NCBI GenBank assembly: GCA_033060915.1
Contig: CM065377.1
Coordinates: 59,920,683 to 59,984,682 of the forward strand
Direction: 5' to 3'
From: Euryodendron excelsum
Lineage: Eukaryota > Streptophyta > Magnoliopsida > Ericales > Pentaphylacaceae
Length of the DNA stretch: 64,000 nt
The notes under the pieces were generated by a model. It was not told where the DNA came from. It made no database searches and saw only the letters and a program-made list of their open reading frames with translations. The translations under genes and the position numbers were made by a program. The first letter of the stretch is position 1. Each line of letters starts with the position of its first letter. Positions 12,598-24,940 of the stretch are shown in pieces.

Positions 12598-12880
12598 ATA
12601 AGTACATATACAAATGCAAGTCTTAATAAACAAATGCAACCCCCTTAATACCCAGCAGTAAGTACATATATTGATCATTCCACTGACTTCCTCTTAGAAG
12701 GATGCTAGCCAATTCATTATGAAGCAAAAGCCACCAAAAGCACTAAAATGATTAGGTAAACAGTTTTTAGCACTTTGATGCCTCCAAGACCATGTGGCTT
12801 ATTGATACCATGCTCCCGTGTGGAATTAAATTGGTTGCTTCAAGTAGGAGGAAAAGAAAAGGGCACTACAGCTAGTAAAG

Positions 12881-13400
12881 ATTTCATCTTATGTTCTCCA
12901 TCATTCAGAACTTAAAAAGAAATTAAAAAACAAAAAAAGTATCAGTAACATAAAGTCCTTGCCAATGCACTTACTTTCATTTAGAATAAGAATGCATCTT
13001 CTCAAACTTGAATTCACAACAGCAAAATATACCTTCCCCTAGAACACCATCTCCATTCTCCTCTCAATAAGACATCAGAGAAAATATGATTGAAGGAAAT
13101 AAAAGAGCATCAAAACAAATTACACAATCAAAGAAGCATGTTGCATTTCATCTTATGTCCTCCGGCATTAAGGATTTTTTTATTAAAAAAAAAAGCATCA
13201 GTAACATAAAGTTCTTGCCAATGCACCTATTTTCATTTAGAATAAGGATGCACCTTCTCAAACCAGAATTCACAACAGGAAAATATACCTTTCCCTAGAA
13301 CAACATCTCCATTCTCCTTTCAAAAAGCCATCATAGAAAATATGATCGACGGAAAGAACATCAAAACAAATTGCACAAACATATAAGCATGCTGCATGGA
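12881..13400 (+). repeat. 264-bp tandem duplication
   Basis: Copy 1 (12881-13144) and copy 2 (13145 to about 13400) align along their length, both opening with ATTTCATCTTATG and both containing CAGTAACATAAAG and GCCAATGCAC. They differ by scattered substitutions and a few indels. No coding content is recognised. Confidence 0.85.
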
Positions 13401-16400
13401 AATGAGTTTCGTGTTTAGTTCAGGAAGGAAACACGGAAATTTTGAAATGAATGGAAAGGTAATCTACTTTGTGTCTCAGTACTGAATGCATCTAACTACC
13501 AAATCCTATGACATGGAAATATTAAAACACTCAAATTCCTTCCAAGTTTTCTTCTCAATTACCCTTGGGGTGAAAAAAAAAAGTGTTTACATAACATAGG
13601 GTGTCCAGAACAAGTATTTCTCTCTCATACAAGGAAATTGTATTTACTCCTCCCAAAACATCCTTTGGAAAAAGGACTATGTTGACAGCATGAAACGTTA
13701 GAAGAAGGAACTTCTCTCGAATAAGGAATATGCCCCTCTTCCTCTAGAGGACACGACATGGCAAATGAATCCAACTGCAGGCATGTCATATGCATATGTA
13801 ATACTCTTTGTTCTCAAGTCATGGACGAAAAAGATACTTCACAGGTTTAAGAGTTCCCTATGCAATATATTTAACTTTCTTCTGTTGAATTTATGACACT
13901 TAAGGGCACAAATGTCAAAAAATTTTGTTGTATTCAATTATGTCAAGTCTAATCATAAATTTAAGCGAATAAGAATCAGAACTAGCTCTTTTGTTCTTTC
14001 TCAGAGACCAAGTCTACAAACTTCACTCATTACCAGTAGATTTATCTTTTAAAATTCAAACTGGACACCAGCCTTAATGAATGGTTCTGGATTGCACTTT
14101 CACCAAGGTTACCCTGTTTATCAGGTTATACTAATGGTCCAGATGTCCACCATTTCCATGGAGTCTCCATAATTTCACAAGTGTTTCCATAGCTCTACAG
14201 CATGAATGTTTCTATTGCCATGGAGCTATTATTCTGATTAAAAACCTCAGTTAGATATGCTAACTCAGACTGACTATCACTTCTTGTCCATTGTTCTTAA
14301 AGCAGTAACCACTCAATTCCCCTGAAAAAAATATTAACAGCCACCAATCCTATGTGTTGTTCCAGTAGCTTGCTAAAAAACTAATGCCTGCTTAATTTTT
14401 CCTTGCTTTTCACAATCACCAATAATTGACCACACAAAGAAAAGGTCACCAATTAAAGGCTGCAACAGACAGCCGGTAGATTCTGCACATAACTTAAAGG
14501 AGGTGGTAAATCAGCATGCCAGAAAAATATAGAGAGAGCAAACGCAGTAGAGAACAAACTCTTACATGTGGAACATAAGTCAACAAAGAAACCTTATATA
14601 GGCAAAATTGAAGAGAATGTTAGACACCGAGAAACTTGCAAAATTATCCACCACTTGGGTGTTGTCTAATCAACAGTAAGAAAATATAATGTCATTCTTG
14701 AATTGATTCTGAACACTTTAACATAGAAGGCAGATTAGTAGCGGTTTAATCATCTATTAATCAATAAGCTGAAAGCGAGAGTGTATACAAATGGCTCTGT
14801 GCGTTGTTCATAAATGTCCAAGAGAATTCTTCTTAAGATCTCTTCCAACTGATCTTTTCAGTAGCAGAAGGGATTTCTGAAGCTCTTATTTTGCTATATC
14901 ACTGGTTTAAACCTCACGAGACACTCCACGTCGTGAAGCTCTAATAGACAGTGAATCCAGAAACAAAAGGAAAACAGAAAGAAACATTGAACCCACAAAT
15001 ATAGAGAATAAACTAATAAACGCCCTTCAGCTAGTAAAAACTAAAGGAAGCTACAATTTATATTCAAAATAAATGGTTGCACTCAAAAAGAAGAGAGAGA
15101 GAGAGAGAGAGAGAGAGAAGCTAATTTGAATTCAAGATGAGAATTGAACTGCTCTATGAAGCCCTTCAACAAGGTATCAACAGTGTGGATTATGTTAGTA
15201 TTTAACTATCTACTATCAACAACTTTGAAAAAAATGAAATCTATGAGACGCATATTTACATCTTCATTGCCCTGTATGTGTGACATATTCCCAACTTCTT
15301 ACGTGATGTTAATAATTCCTAACATATTAATAACAATTCCTTGAAGCTTTAGAAATTTGTTGTGACCTTATAGTTCATGTTTTCTTTATAAAGAATCTTT
15401 CATAATTCTGTTACTTAAAGATTACATGATTTAATATTGCTCCTACTTTTGTTTCGGAAGAATTTTCTATAACTTCAGAGATTTCCCCCAAAAATATCAT
15501 CCTAAAACTTCTACCCAAAGGCATACCCATATATGGGAAACAGTAGTGATAACCAACCATCTTGGTTATTAATATATTTAACATCAAAATCCAATTTAAT
15601 TATTAAAGAGACAATAAAAATTAAGTTGTCAACCTAAAATATAGCGACAATGAAATATATTGATAGCATAACTGTTAAAAAATGATCAGGTTGGTTTCAT
15701 GTTTATAAAGTTGGGAGCCAACAATACTTGTTAAGAATAATCTAATTCTTAAATATGATTATTTTTATATGCATTAGATATATCTGTCTTGGTTCAAAGA
15801 CTCTCCAAAAAATAAAGAAAAAATAAATCACACATAAGTTAATTGGATTCGGCTATTTCAGTAATTCGTGCCTATGAGTTATCTGACTTTTTTAATCATA
15901 TAAACGTGATTCATCAATCAGGCAGTCAAACCAAAATTCAACCTTCCAATCTAAACTCAGGAAAAAAAAAAAAATCAGAAGTTCATTTATAATAAAGAAA
16001 CTGATAAAATTAGAAAGTTGATTCCAGGTTCATTGAGCATGGCACCTCAACTCAGACCTCATGCAAAATAGTCGGACCTTTAGATCTGTAAGTCACAAAC
16101 TTAAACATACACATTTAATCAGGATGAGCAAGTAACTTACCTAACCCCTACTGAGACATGGTTGGGCCATTTATCTGATTCCTGATTAATGGAGAGTGCA
16201 GGGTGGGGGATTTCATGACACTAATTAGGTTCCATTTGGGATTCACTATGATCAGGCCACCCATTTGTTTTTCAATGTTTTGACTTTTAATAATATTCCT
16301 CACTTTATTAGCTGAATTGGAATTGCCTACTCTCCATTTTTTTCATCTGTTACGAAAGGAGAGAAGGTGTTGATATTCTTACTTGGTCTAGAAGTCATTA

Positions 16401-16620
16401 ATCATGCATGCATGTACATTCTCAGCCCAAATGAAACACTTTTCCATTTTGATTTCATAGGAACCCTTTCTCTTTTGTCTTTTTCTCTTCTTTTTTTTTT
16501 TTTTCAGTTCTTTCCCTTTCTCAATCAGATGTGCCCGTACTAATTTCATCCAGTTTTCACAAGTTGCATCCCTGCTTTTCTGCTTGGCTATCTTTTCCCT
16601 TATAATTATAGGTACATGGG
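13401..16620. other. Gene-poor AT-rich stretch
   Basis: No gene is supported. It contains a (GA)n microsatellite at about 15093-15118 and poly-A/T runs near 13186, 15961 and 16490. Short frames here do not resemble known proteins. Confidence 0.5.
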
Positions 16621-16699
16621 TCACAACCATGAGGTTGGACACGTCACTTCCAAGGATACTCTCAAAGGATCCTGTGAGACTCGAAGATCCTCCGCCTTC

Positions 16700-16843
16700 G
16701 GGTCACCTCGCCCTCGAGGATCCTCCGCCACCTTTGGGTCACCTCGCCTTCAAAGATCCTCTATCACTTTTGGGACACCTCGCCCTCGAGAATCCTCCAT
16801 CACCTTTGGGTCACCTCGCTCTCGAAGATCCTCCGTCACCTTT
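16700..16843 (+). repeat. 36-bp tandem repeat, four exact-period copies
   Basis: Units start at 16700, 16736, 16772 and 16808, with a partial fifth at 16844. Each contains GGGTCACCTCGCCCTCGA or a near variant, followed by GATCCTCC. The period is exactly 36 bp with no indels, so two reading frames stay open as 12-residue repeats (GSPRPRGSSATF type). Confidence 0.9.
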
Positions 16844-17260
16844 GGGCTATCGAGGTTCTTTAAGATAAATTCTCTAGCAATCTCGATCCTTGAGTCTTGA
16901 GCAGAACCCAATGATTCACCAAGTAGAAGTCATGACATCTCTCCAACTAGCCATGATCCTCCGTACGGGACCATCAGGAACTTGTGGTTTGAAAGCTAGA
17001 ACCAATGGAATCGTCAAGGTGCCAATTCCTCTCCTCAAAGGGATCTCCTTGACCTATCACAATGAGAAAGAGATCTTCCTGCCGCACAACGCTTCAAGAC
17101 AGCGACATCACCTAGGAGGAGACAAAGGTATTTAATGCCAAGGTCAACTCTGCATCCAGAGTATCCCACCTACCTCAACAGATTCTGGATGCAGGGTTGA
17201 TCCTCTAAGAATGAAAGGGACATCCCACCACTCGCTATCCCTTCCCTCACACTTGGTCGC

Positions 17261-17271
17261 CTATATAAAAG
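17261..17271 (+). promoter_or_regulatory. TATA box of LTR-like promoter
   Basis: CTATATAAAAG in a GC-richer context, followed by a pyrimidine-rich leader-like region, supports a plus-strand promoter. Confidence 0.5.
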
Positions 17272-18071
17272 CCTGTGCCCCTCCTCCTAAGATCCATCAT
17301 ACCATCACTCCAACAAAACACAAGGCATGGAGTCCACCAACCCATCAAGCTCTCCATGATTCACTGTTCTCTCTTTCTCTCTCTTGTGTCATTGATCCTC
17401 TCTATTCCACTCTCTGCTTGGTTTGGTAATCGTTAAAGGACTATCATACTTCCCAAAGGGTACACATACACCCACGGCTCGCCCACAATAATCTAGCATA
17501 ATAGCCTAAGGGGAAACATTTGAATCTAATAGAGAAAAGGACGAGTCATGCTACCTTTCACCCCATCTGTGGGTTTCTATCCCACTTTGGCCCTCTTTCC
17601 CTCTCTTTCTAAAAGACACGAAAACAGCAGCATGTCCAAAAGCCAGCAGACAATGCACTACTGCTCACGGTTTCCTGATTTTCAATGCTACAAGTGGCTG
17701 CATTGGTTATGATTGGGGTGTTTTGAAACATGACTCCTTGTTCACAACCACCACTGACAATGACAATGTAAATTTCTTCTCCTCCCTCTTTTCCTCCCCC
17801 ATATCCCTCCCTTTCTTCCAGATAGAGAGATGCTCAGAAAAGCAATATCCGTAAAAACTTCTAATGAGGATGCTATTAATTTGTTTTGTGTCCTTTCTTC
17901 TTTCTTTTTCTAAATACAGCTGCTGGAAATCTGGTTATTCTTGCCCTCATCCACCTCACAGGGAATCTACAAATTGTGATTGATGTTTCAGTCTCAATTG
18001 AGATAGAGTTGTAGGGCACTAATACTTCAGTAGGAAGCATGGACGCTTATAAAAAAGTGATGTATACATGT

Positions 18072-18187
18072 CGGACACATATTGGACACTAACACTTGTA
18101 CAGACATGTGTTGGACACTGACACTCATTCGGACGTTTGTTGGACACCAACACTTATTTGGATATTTCCTGACACGTGTCGAACATG
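18072..18187 (+). repeat. 29-bp tandem repeat
   Basis: Four units of 29 bp start at 18072, 18101, 18130 and 18159, each with a TTGGACACTAACACTT-like core flanked by CGGACA. Degenerate related sequence (CGGACACTTGGGAGACAC) continues to about 18260. Confidence 0.8.
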
Positions 18188-18269
18188 CATCCAAATGTGT
18201 TTTCTTTTATTTATTTAGGACTGGACGTGCTTCGGACACTTGGGAGACACAAGTGTCCATCACTTAAAT

Positions 18270-19930
18270 ACATACGAACCACATCACTTCCCCAACAATC
18301 TCAAGTCAGGACAAGATTGTTCCCCTCCCCAAAAAATGTCAAATTTCCCATCATGCAACTGTAGACGTTGATCCTACTGATGGAAAGGCTTTCAATAAGG
18401 TACTCTTGGTTGGATACGCACAATGCAAACTAGCTCGATTTGAGCAAGTTTTTATTACAGTATCTACCAATTGAAGGGTTATAGCGTAAACAAAATAATG
18501 AACAAAGATAGTGGGAGAGAGAGAGTCATCAAACTTCTATGCACGTTCCATTTTATTTGGATCATTCTCAAATCCCATAACAGGCCTTCCAATAATCAAC
18601 AATAAATAATTAAATATAAGAATTTTCATTCCAAAAGCTCATCAAAATCTCTCTCTAGCCATAACCATAATATTTCAATTCTTTCTATAGCCACACATGC
18701 AAAATAAGCCATGAATATGTTGCTTATATCCACGAATATGTTCGTTATATCTGGAATTTTTACCTCTTGCAAATTTTTTGCCTCCAAAATCCATCAGTTC
18801 AATGTCTCAAAAAAGGGACAGATCATCTTCATCTGGTATACAAGAGGAAAAAAAGTATCAAGAATAACAAATAAGCAGCTATCCATTCGCAAGCCAGCCC
18901 AAAATCTCGGCAGGTACGTAGAAATTAAGTAAAAATTGGAGAACAATTATGGAGCACGTAAACAAAATACCACTTTGAAATATAAACAATTTATCATATG
19001 CTTCGTCACCTCACAGTGGTCAAGTGCTAAATACAGGGAACCATAGTGGAACACTATAGATGTAATAACAAAGATAATAACCAAGTGTATCAAGACAATC
19101 ATAAAATCTGATCCTAACGCTAAGACAAAAAGGAAATTGTAGTTTCTAGCCCTAACCCAATCCGAGCTGGCAATTTAATAACATAATATCCAAACAGCTA
19201 CTATTCAGGTCCCAACACAATCCCTATCTTATGCTTGGTCTGGATCAATGACAAAGAATATATATATATATACAGTGAGAGAGAGAGAGAGAAATCAAGC
19301 TGTTCCACAAAAGTATGGAAGAGCAAAGCAAACAATGGCGTAAGCAAGAGTGATTGTACTTTCAAATTATTCTCTAAAAAAGGTCAATACTTCTGCATTG
19401 GCCAAAAGCTAAGGTAAATGCCATTTGCTAAGCAGTCCTATCAGCAATTTGTATCTGACAGAACCCAATTTAAAACAAATTTGGAAAATGCGGTCGTGCC
19501 ATCTAATCTATTGGTATTATGCATTGAATCTATCGCAAAGCTTTTTTAGGAGGTTGGTTGTTTGTTACTAACTCTGAAAACCAAAAGAGCATAATAGTTA
19601 TCATTAACAGAAACCAAATTAACATGATCACACTTGACAATGCAAAAGCACTGATGATTCAGAGTTACAGGAAATATTCCAGAAGTTCATTATATTAACA
19701 ACTATATATGTATATGCATAAAAAAAAATCGAAATCAAAGGACCATCCTTGCTTCCTATTAGGGCCTCAATGCTTCTCCGAACCCTAAACCTGATTCCCC
19801 GTCTAAGCTTACTGCTTATATATCTTCGTCAATACATAGACATGTATCTATAGAGAGTGAAGATTACCAGCAACAGAGAGAGAGAGAGAGAGGATTACCA
19901 GCAATAGAGACAGTGAATTGAGTCGAATCA
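18270..19930. other. Gene-poor stretch with microsatellites
   Basis: No gene is supported. It holds short (TA)n/(GA)n runs at 19258-19292 and a (GA)n run near 19876-19893. Confidence 0.5.
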
Positions 19931-19940
19931 GTGAGAAAAT

Positions 19941-20360
19941 AGAAGAGGGTCTCTGAAAGTGAACGGAATCACTCTGCATCCGAGTTAAAGGTCTTGGGTC
20001 AACCAGACTGGCCATGGGGCTGTTGGTCCATCAAAGTATACATTATTAATACGACTTAAAGAATTATTTCAGATCAAATTATATTAATAAGCGAGCTTAA
20101 AAACTACATTTAAAGTTCAATTAGGCTTGGCTTGGTCTAAAGTATATATAAAGTAATATTTTTGTACGTGGTAGCGAGAGAAGAGGATCTCCGAAAGTGA
20201 ACGAGAACGGACTGCATAAGAGTTAAAGGTCTGAGGTCAACCTAGAGTGGCCGTGTGCCTGTAGACCTGTCCCAATTTATCCATTATTTATATGATTTGA
20301 AAAATTTTTCAGACTAGATTACATTAATAGGCGCTTGAGAATTTTGTTTAAAATAAAGGT
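19941..20360 (+). repeat. Direct duplication, about 238-bp spacing
   Basis: The segment beginning AGAAGAGGGTCTCTGAAAGT (19941) recurs at 20179 with the same order of motifs: GAGTTAAAGGTCT, GGTCAACC, then a TCAGA...ATTAATA block. The copies are clearly diverged. They carry part of the repeat family also present at 42.2-42.6 kb. Confidence 0.7.
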
Positions 20361-20700
20361 TTGGATCACTGGTTTATAAACCATAAACTATAAGTTACAA
20401 GCTATTTTTAAAAAGTTACTTTTAAAAATATTTTTTATCAAAAAACGTAATCAAACATAAACTGTTTTTTTAAGTTACTCACCTAAAAACATTTCAAAAA
20501 AGTCACAAACTATATCCAAACACTCTCAAAATTTGATCCGGCCTAGCTCTACCCACCGTTTTTATAAAATAATATTTTTTTATATTTTGATATATCAATG
20601 TATTTGGATTAAATAAGCGGGGTTGGACATTTAATTATTTTTTTGAGCGAATTTGAAATTTAATTTTAAGCCTAATGAGAATTATTTTTAGTGTAGACTC
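20280..20700 (+). repeat. Interspersed repeat, copy 1 (shared with 42.2-42.6 kb)
   Basis: Motifs such as TTTTTCAGACTAGATTACAT, then GCGCTTGAGAATT, and further on GAATTTGAAATTTAATTTT followed by GCCTAATGA appear in the same order and similar spacing at 42.28-42.58 kb. The family is unidentified. Confidence 0.6.
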
Positions 20701-21292
20701 GATCCAATCCAACTAAAGTCTACCTCCAGGTCAACACAACTTAAGAACCGTTTGATCGTTCAAAAAAAATGTGAGATTCAGACATTTTAGAATTAGTCCG
20801 TTTCTTAAAAAGAATAGATTAAATTGTATTTAGCATAAAAAGGTATGCCACTAAAAACTTTACAAAAAAATTTTAATCTTTTTTCAGAAAAAAAAATTAA
20901 AATTAGAGACTGTTTGGAGCTTTCGAAACCAATTTCCCCATGTGTGGTTATAATTGGTTTAATAAATTCTTTAATTGAGCAAAATAACAAAAAGATCATT
21001 CATGAGCTGACCTCAAATAATTAGGGAAATAATGCATTGAATTTAGTAAGTTCTTGCAATTGCATGCCAATCCACCCTTGTTCCCAAAATGATTCATCTT
21101 CTTAAGAAACAAAAATAAAAAGCAAATTAACACAACAGTAATTTCATAAGGAGTAATGATTTGCATACAAACAAAAAAATATATAAAATAATATGATTGA
21201 GTTGTATGCCTATCACTTTAAAACATAGAACTACCAAAATTCTGTACAAAAATTTTAAAAGAATATTGAGGTGAGCACAAGCCAAATGTTCA

Positions 21293-22402
21293 AAGGCTTG
21301 TTTACCGAAGACAAGTATTTTTTTTATTTAATTTTGCTACAAAAGTGTATTTCAACTTATTTCAGTAGAGCACGGCTTCTAATGGCGCCCTTTAAAAAAA
21401 AACGTGACTTCTAACCACGCTTTTAAAGTACATTTTTTTGAAAAAAATAAATTTATTCATAAAACATTAAGAATATTGATAAATAAAGGTATAATAACGT
21501 GGTTGATAACCAGGCTGTGTAATTTTCAGTTTTGTTTTCAACGAGCAAGACAAGTATCATATACCTTTATATTACAAAAATGATGTATCAACCAAACTCT
21601 ACCTCTTACTGTGCAGTTATATAACAGAATTTTTTTACGGCTAATGTGTAGAATCTTAACTAAACTCTTATCTCTTTTCCTTGGAAAAAAAGTCTAAGTA
21701 GTTAAATAGTATTGTGTATTCGGTACTCATTTCTATTAAAGGTGTGTAAATACACCACTAACTTGAATTTATGATGTAGTAGGAATACTTTTAAAGAAAA
21801 ATATCACGTGACAAAATCTAATTGAATATTGCCTTAAAAGTCTTCCCATTATACCCTAAATTCAACTTAGTAGTGTATTCATATGACACATATAATCATT
21901 TAAGATAAATGAGTACCGATTACTCAGTACTACCTAACCATTAAACTATTTTATCTTTTTCTCCCTTCCTGTTGTGTAGAGAGAGATAAAACACAATTCT
22001 TTTACTTGTTGTGTGTAATAAAATTTTTATACAAATAACATAGACTTCTAACCAAATTCTATCTCTTCCTTTTCTTTTTTTTTTTTTACAGACAATGAGG
22101 AGAGTCTTAACCAAATTTTATCTATTTCTCTCTCTTTCCTATTGTGTAAAAATAGAGTTTCAATCTAATACTCAAAAAACGTGATTGACAGTCACGTTTT
22201 CTAATAGGTTTTTAGTTTTTTAATTTTAATGAATTAACTTCACACTTTATAATATAAAACAAATCTTAGAAGCGTAGTATCTAACCATGATTTTTATAAA
22301 GCAAAAATCACACTTTATGTGAGTTGGTAAAATAAGTTAAAATTTGCAATTGTTGTAGATTTAAGTTGAAAATACACCTAAGACAAGTAAACAAACCGGT
22401 GT
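21293..22402. mobile_element. Candidate non-autonomous Mutator-like element
   Basis: The left end reads GGCTTGTTTACC...AGACAAGTA. The right end, reverse-complemented, reads GGTTTGTTTACTTGTCTTAG, and inner parts (GTATTTCAACTTA, TAACCA and ACG-rich motifs) match in the same order. The inverted repeats are degenerate and no clean target-site duplication is visible. No coding content. Confidence 0.4.
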
Positions 22403-23921
22403 TCCGATGGGTCTTTGGCCCACGACCACCTCTAACTTGCACAACAGGCAAGTTTTCACTAGAAACAATTAAAGCAATAGAAATTATGGGGAAGGTTTTG
22501 AGTATAGATGTCAATATGTAAAAAGAGTTAGATACGGATAAAATATTAGCGAAACTAAAAAACGCTAGGTGATATAAATGTGAATGCTTTATTAAAATTG
22601 AAAAACTGCTTAGATATCTCTCCATTTCCACACTTGTTTTCAAATTCAACTCTTTTAGTCTCCAAGATTTCATGTTCTTGTGTGTGGTGTGGGAGAAATT
22701 ATCTAATAAATTCAGAATACTACGTCAGTATGATAATGTGGTGTACTTGACTTACCAAAAATAAACACATCACATATTTTTGTCAATTCAACTATACAAG
22801 TAACAAATATGAAAATGCCAAGAAAGTTGTTATTTTCATAATATCTTAAAAATTAAGCCCATCAACATATTGTTATTTCTGTTAGCCTAAAAATTAAGTA
22901 ATCAACATAAAAATATGAATATGTATTTATTTTTAATTGGTCCAACACACCATATCATTATGTTGACGTGGTGTTCTGGACCTACTAAATAATTTATCAT
23001 GATTTGAATAGTCAAATGCATAAATAGTTCAACAAGGATCGTGTTTTTCATTATAAGGTTGAAGAGGTTTTTGATAGTTAATTGCAAAACTGTGATGGCT
23101 GAATAGAAGTACATTAAGGGTAGGTTTGTATTGCGAGATAAGGTTGTAGAATTAGACTAGTAATTTGGTGCCTAGCCTTATTTCACATTTAGATGTGCAA
23201 AAAGGGTTCAAGATAATAAATTCAAACATAGCCTTTTATCTTATATACATGGGATTAAATAATTTCAGTATGTAAGATAAGTAATCTGAGATTCTGGATA
23301 TTCGGGATTAGATGCCAAATTACAAAATTACTTTTTGGCAACTTTTGGGATTGAAAATCTTCCAAGGATAGCCTTGTTATACTATAATAGTAATCAAGAA
23401 AGGAAATATTGGCCTCATTCTAGGGAATGAATTATAAACAATAAACATCAATATTGCCAAACCACAAGGCGTAGCTTCGTAGTCGACTAATTTTTATGTT
23501 GAGTTCATTTTTCATGTAATGCAAGATGTTCACATAATTTGTGTGGATGGTGGCATGCACGAGCTCAATGAAGTAATCTATCGAAAGACAGGACATTCTA
23601 TAAATAAATAAATAAATAAACCAAGATTACCATAATGTGTTACACAAGTTATTTTTATGAAATTATGTTTAAAATCATAAAATTTTTAAAACATTTTTTG
23701 TGCAAAGATTTTATAAAAATCATGATTAGAATTACAAACTTATTATTTTTTGCAACAGTACCAACTATGGCTACTCCAATTTATGTTTTGTAGCTTTACA
23801 AGGAGGGTCCCATCGAATACACGAAATGAAAAAATAGTAATGAAAGTAGTACAAGATTTGTTCCTCCAAATCACTTTAGTTTATGTACAGATTCTGTACC
23901 AACTTTTTATATTTGGATTTT
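22403..23921. other. Gene-poor AT-rich stretch
   Basis: No gene is supported. A short (AAAT)n run lies at 23602-23622. Confidence 0.5.
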
Positions 23922-24494
23922 GGGCTAATAACACCAATCGTCCTTATACTTTGGGTTCAGTCTAGATTTCGTTCTTGTTATTTTGATTTTAACAAAAATA
24001 CCCTTAAATTTTACAATTAGTATTTAATTCGTCCAATTTCACTCTCTCTTGTGCGCATGAGTGGCAAAATGGTAAAACCATACAATTTCACTCTCTCTTC
24101 CCTTTCTTCTTCCCCCTCTTCTCCCTGATTGACTTTAGTTTTGTATATATATATTCTTGCAATTGCCATATCTCCAAAAAAAAAATATAGTGTTCTGCTG
24201 GGTGGAGGCTGGTGAGAGGGGCTGGGTGGTGGTCGGGGAAAGAAGAGGAAAAGAGAATCTGGGGAAGAAAGGGAACAAGAAAGGAAAGAGAGACCAAAAT
24301 TGTGTGGTTTTATCATTTTACCCCTTATGTGCACAATATGTGATTAGTTTTCATTAATCAGAGTAACGTCCGTTTTTTATTGGACGCATTAGATACCAAT
24401 TGAAAAATTAATGGGTATTTGGTTGAAATTAAAACAATAGGGACGAAATTAAGACTAGGCCCAAAGTATAAGGACGATTAGTGTGATTAGCCCC
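23922..24494. mobile_element. MITE with ~110-bp terminal inverted repeats
   Basis: The left end GGGCTAATAACACCAATCG and the right end, reverse-complemented, GGGCTAATCACACTAATCG continue matching for about 110 bp, including CCTTATACTTTGGG, a TTTCGT motif and AATACCC. Flanks TTGGATTTT and CTGAATTTT may be a decayed 9-bp target-site duplication. Long inverted repeats and a 9-bp duplication point to a Mutator-type element. No protein is encoded. Confidence 0.75.
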
Positions 24495-24811
24495 TGAATT
24501 TTTTTCCTAGGATCATTTTATATAGGGTAATACTATATAAACATAAATTTCATAAGAATTTTTTACTAAAATGATGTAATTAAATGAGACACTCACTTAA
24601 AAACAAAACATCGATTATGATGGTTCTTAATTACAAAATATGATCTTTGTGTGAGGATACACCATCAAAATCAGACTTGAAACTCTCGCCTTACTTACGA
24701 GCAGACACCTAATATACTACCGTCACATAATTTTGGTGAAAATTTTTTTGTACAATCTTTATTTAAGAATTGCAGCTGTTACCATCTTTTTATGTTTCTG
24801 GGGCTTATCTG

Positions 24812-24940
24812 GTCAGTTGACCATTCATCAGCAAAGTACCACAAAGAGAGGGCAAACCTAATAAGCAGTAACTCAACAACAAAGCCCTTTCTCAACGCAC
24901 AAAGTATGATATGCTATGCCCTCATTCTATTCTCTCAATC
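24812..24940 (+). pseudogene. Displaced copy of the 5' end of the PPR gene
   Basis: This segment matches the leader and first codons of the PPR gene at 62511-62650. Shared pieces in order are GTCAGTTGACCATTCATC, AGAG with CAAACCTA, AAGCAGT, CCCTTTCTCA and ATGATATGCTATG. The start-codon equivalent gives M-P-S-F against M-L-S-F, then a stop after a dozen codons and loss of similarity. No PPR motifs follow. It is a truncated paralogous fragment. Confidence 0.75.

Larger units (their letters stand above)
16640..17480 (+). mobile_element. Probable LTR (Ty3/Gypsy-like) segment
   Basis: A GC-richer block in AT-rich surroundings has a 36-bp repeat array, then a TATA box (CTATATAAAAG, 17261-17271), then a CT-rich leader-like stretch (17340-17410). 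This is the layout of a plant LTR promoter (U3-R-U5). Neither TG...CA ends nor a second LTR nor a primer-binding site could be fixed, so element type and limits are inferred. Confidence 0.4.

Noticed and set aside
18072..18187. CRISPR-like array of 29-bp repeats
   Set aside because: Units are directly adjacent without spacers, and the window is plant nuclear DNA.
22308..22673. 121-codon minus-strand frame
   Set aside because: It starts inside the right end of a candidate inverted-repeat element, is biased to Phe/Ile/Ser from AT-richness, and matches no known domain.
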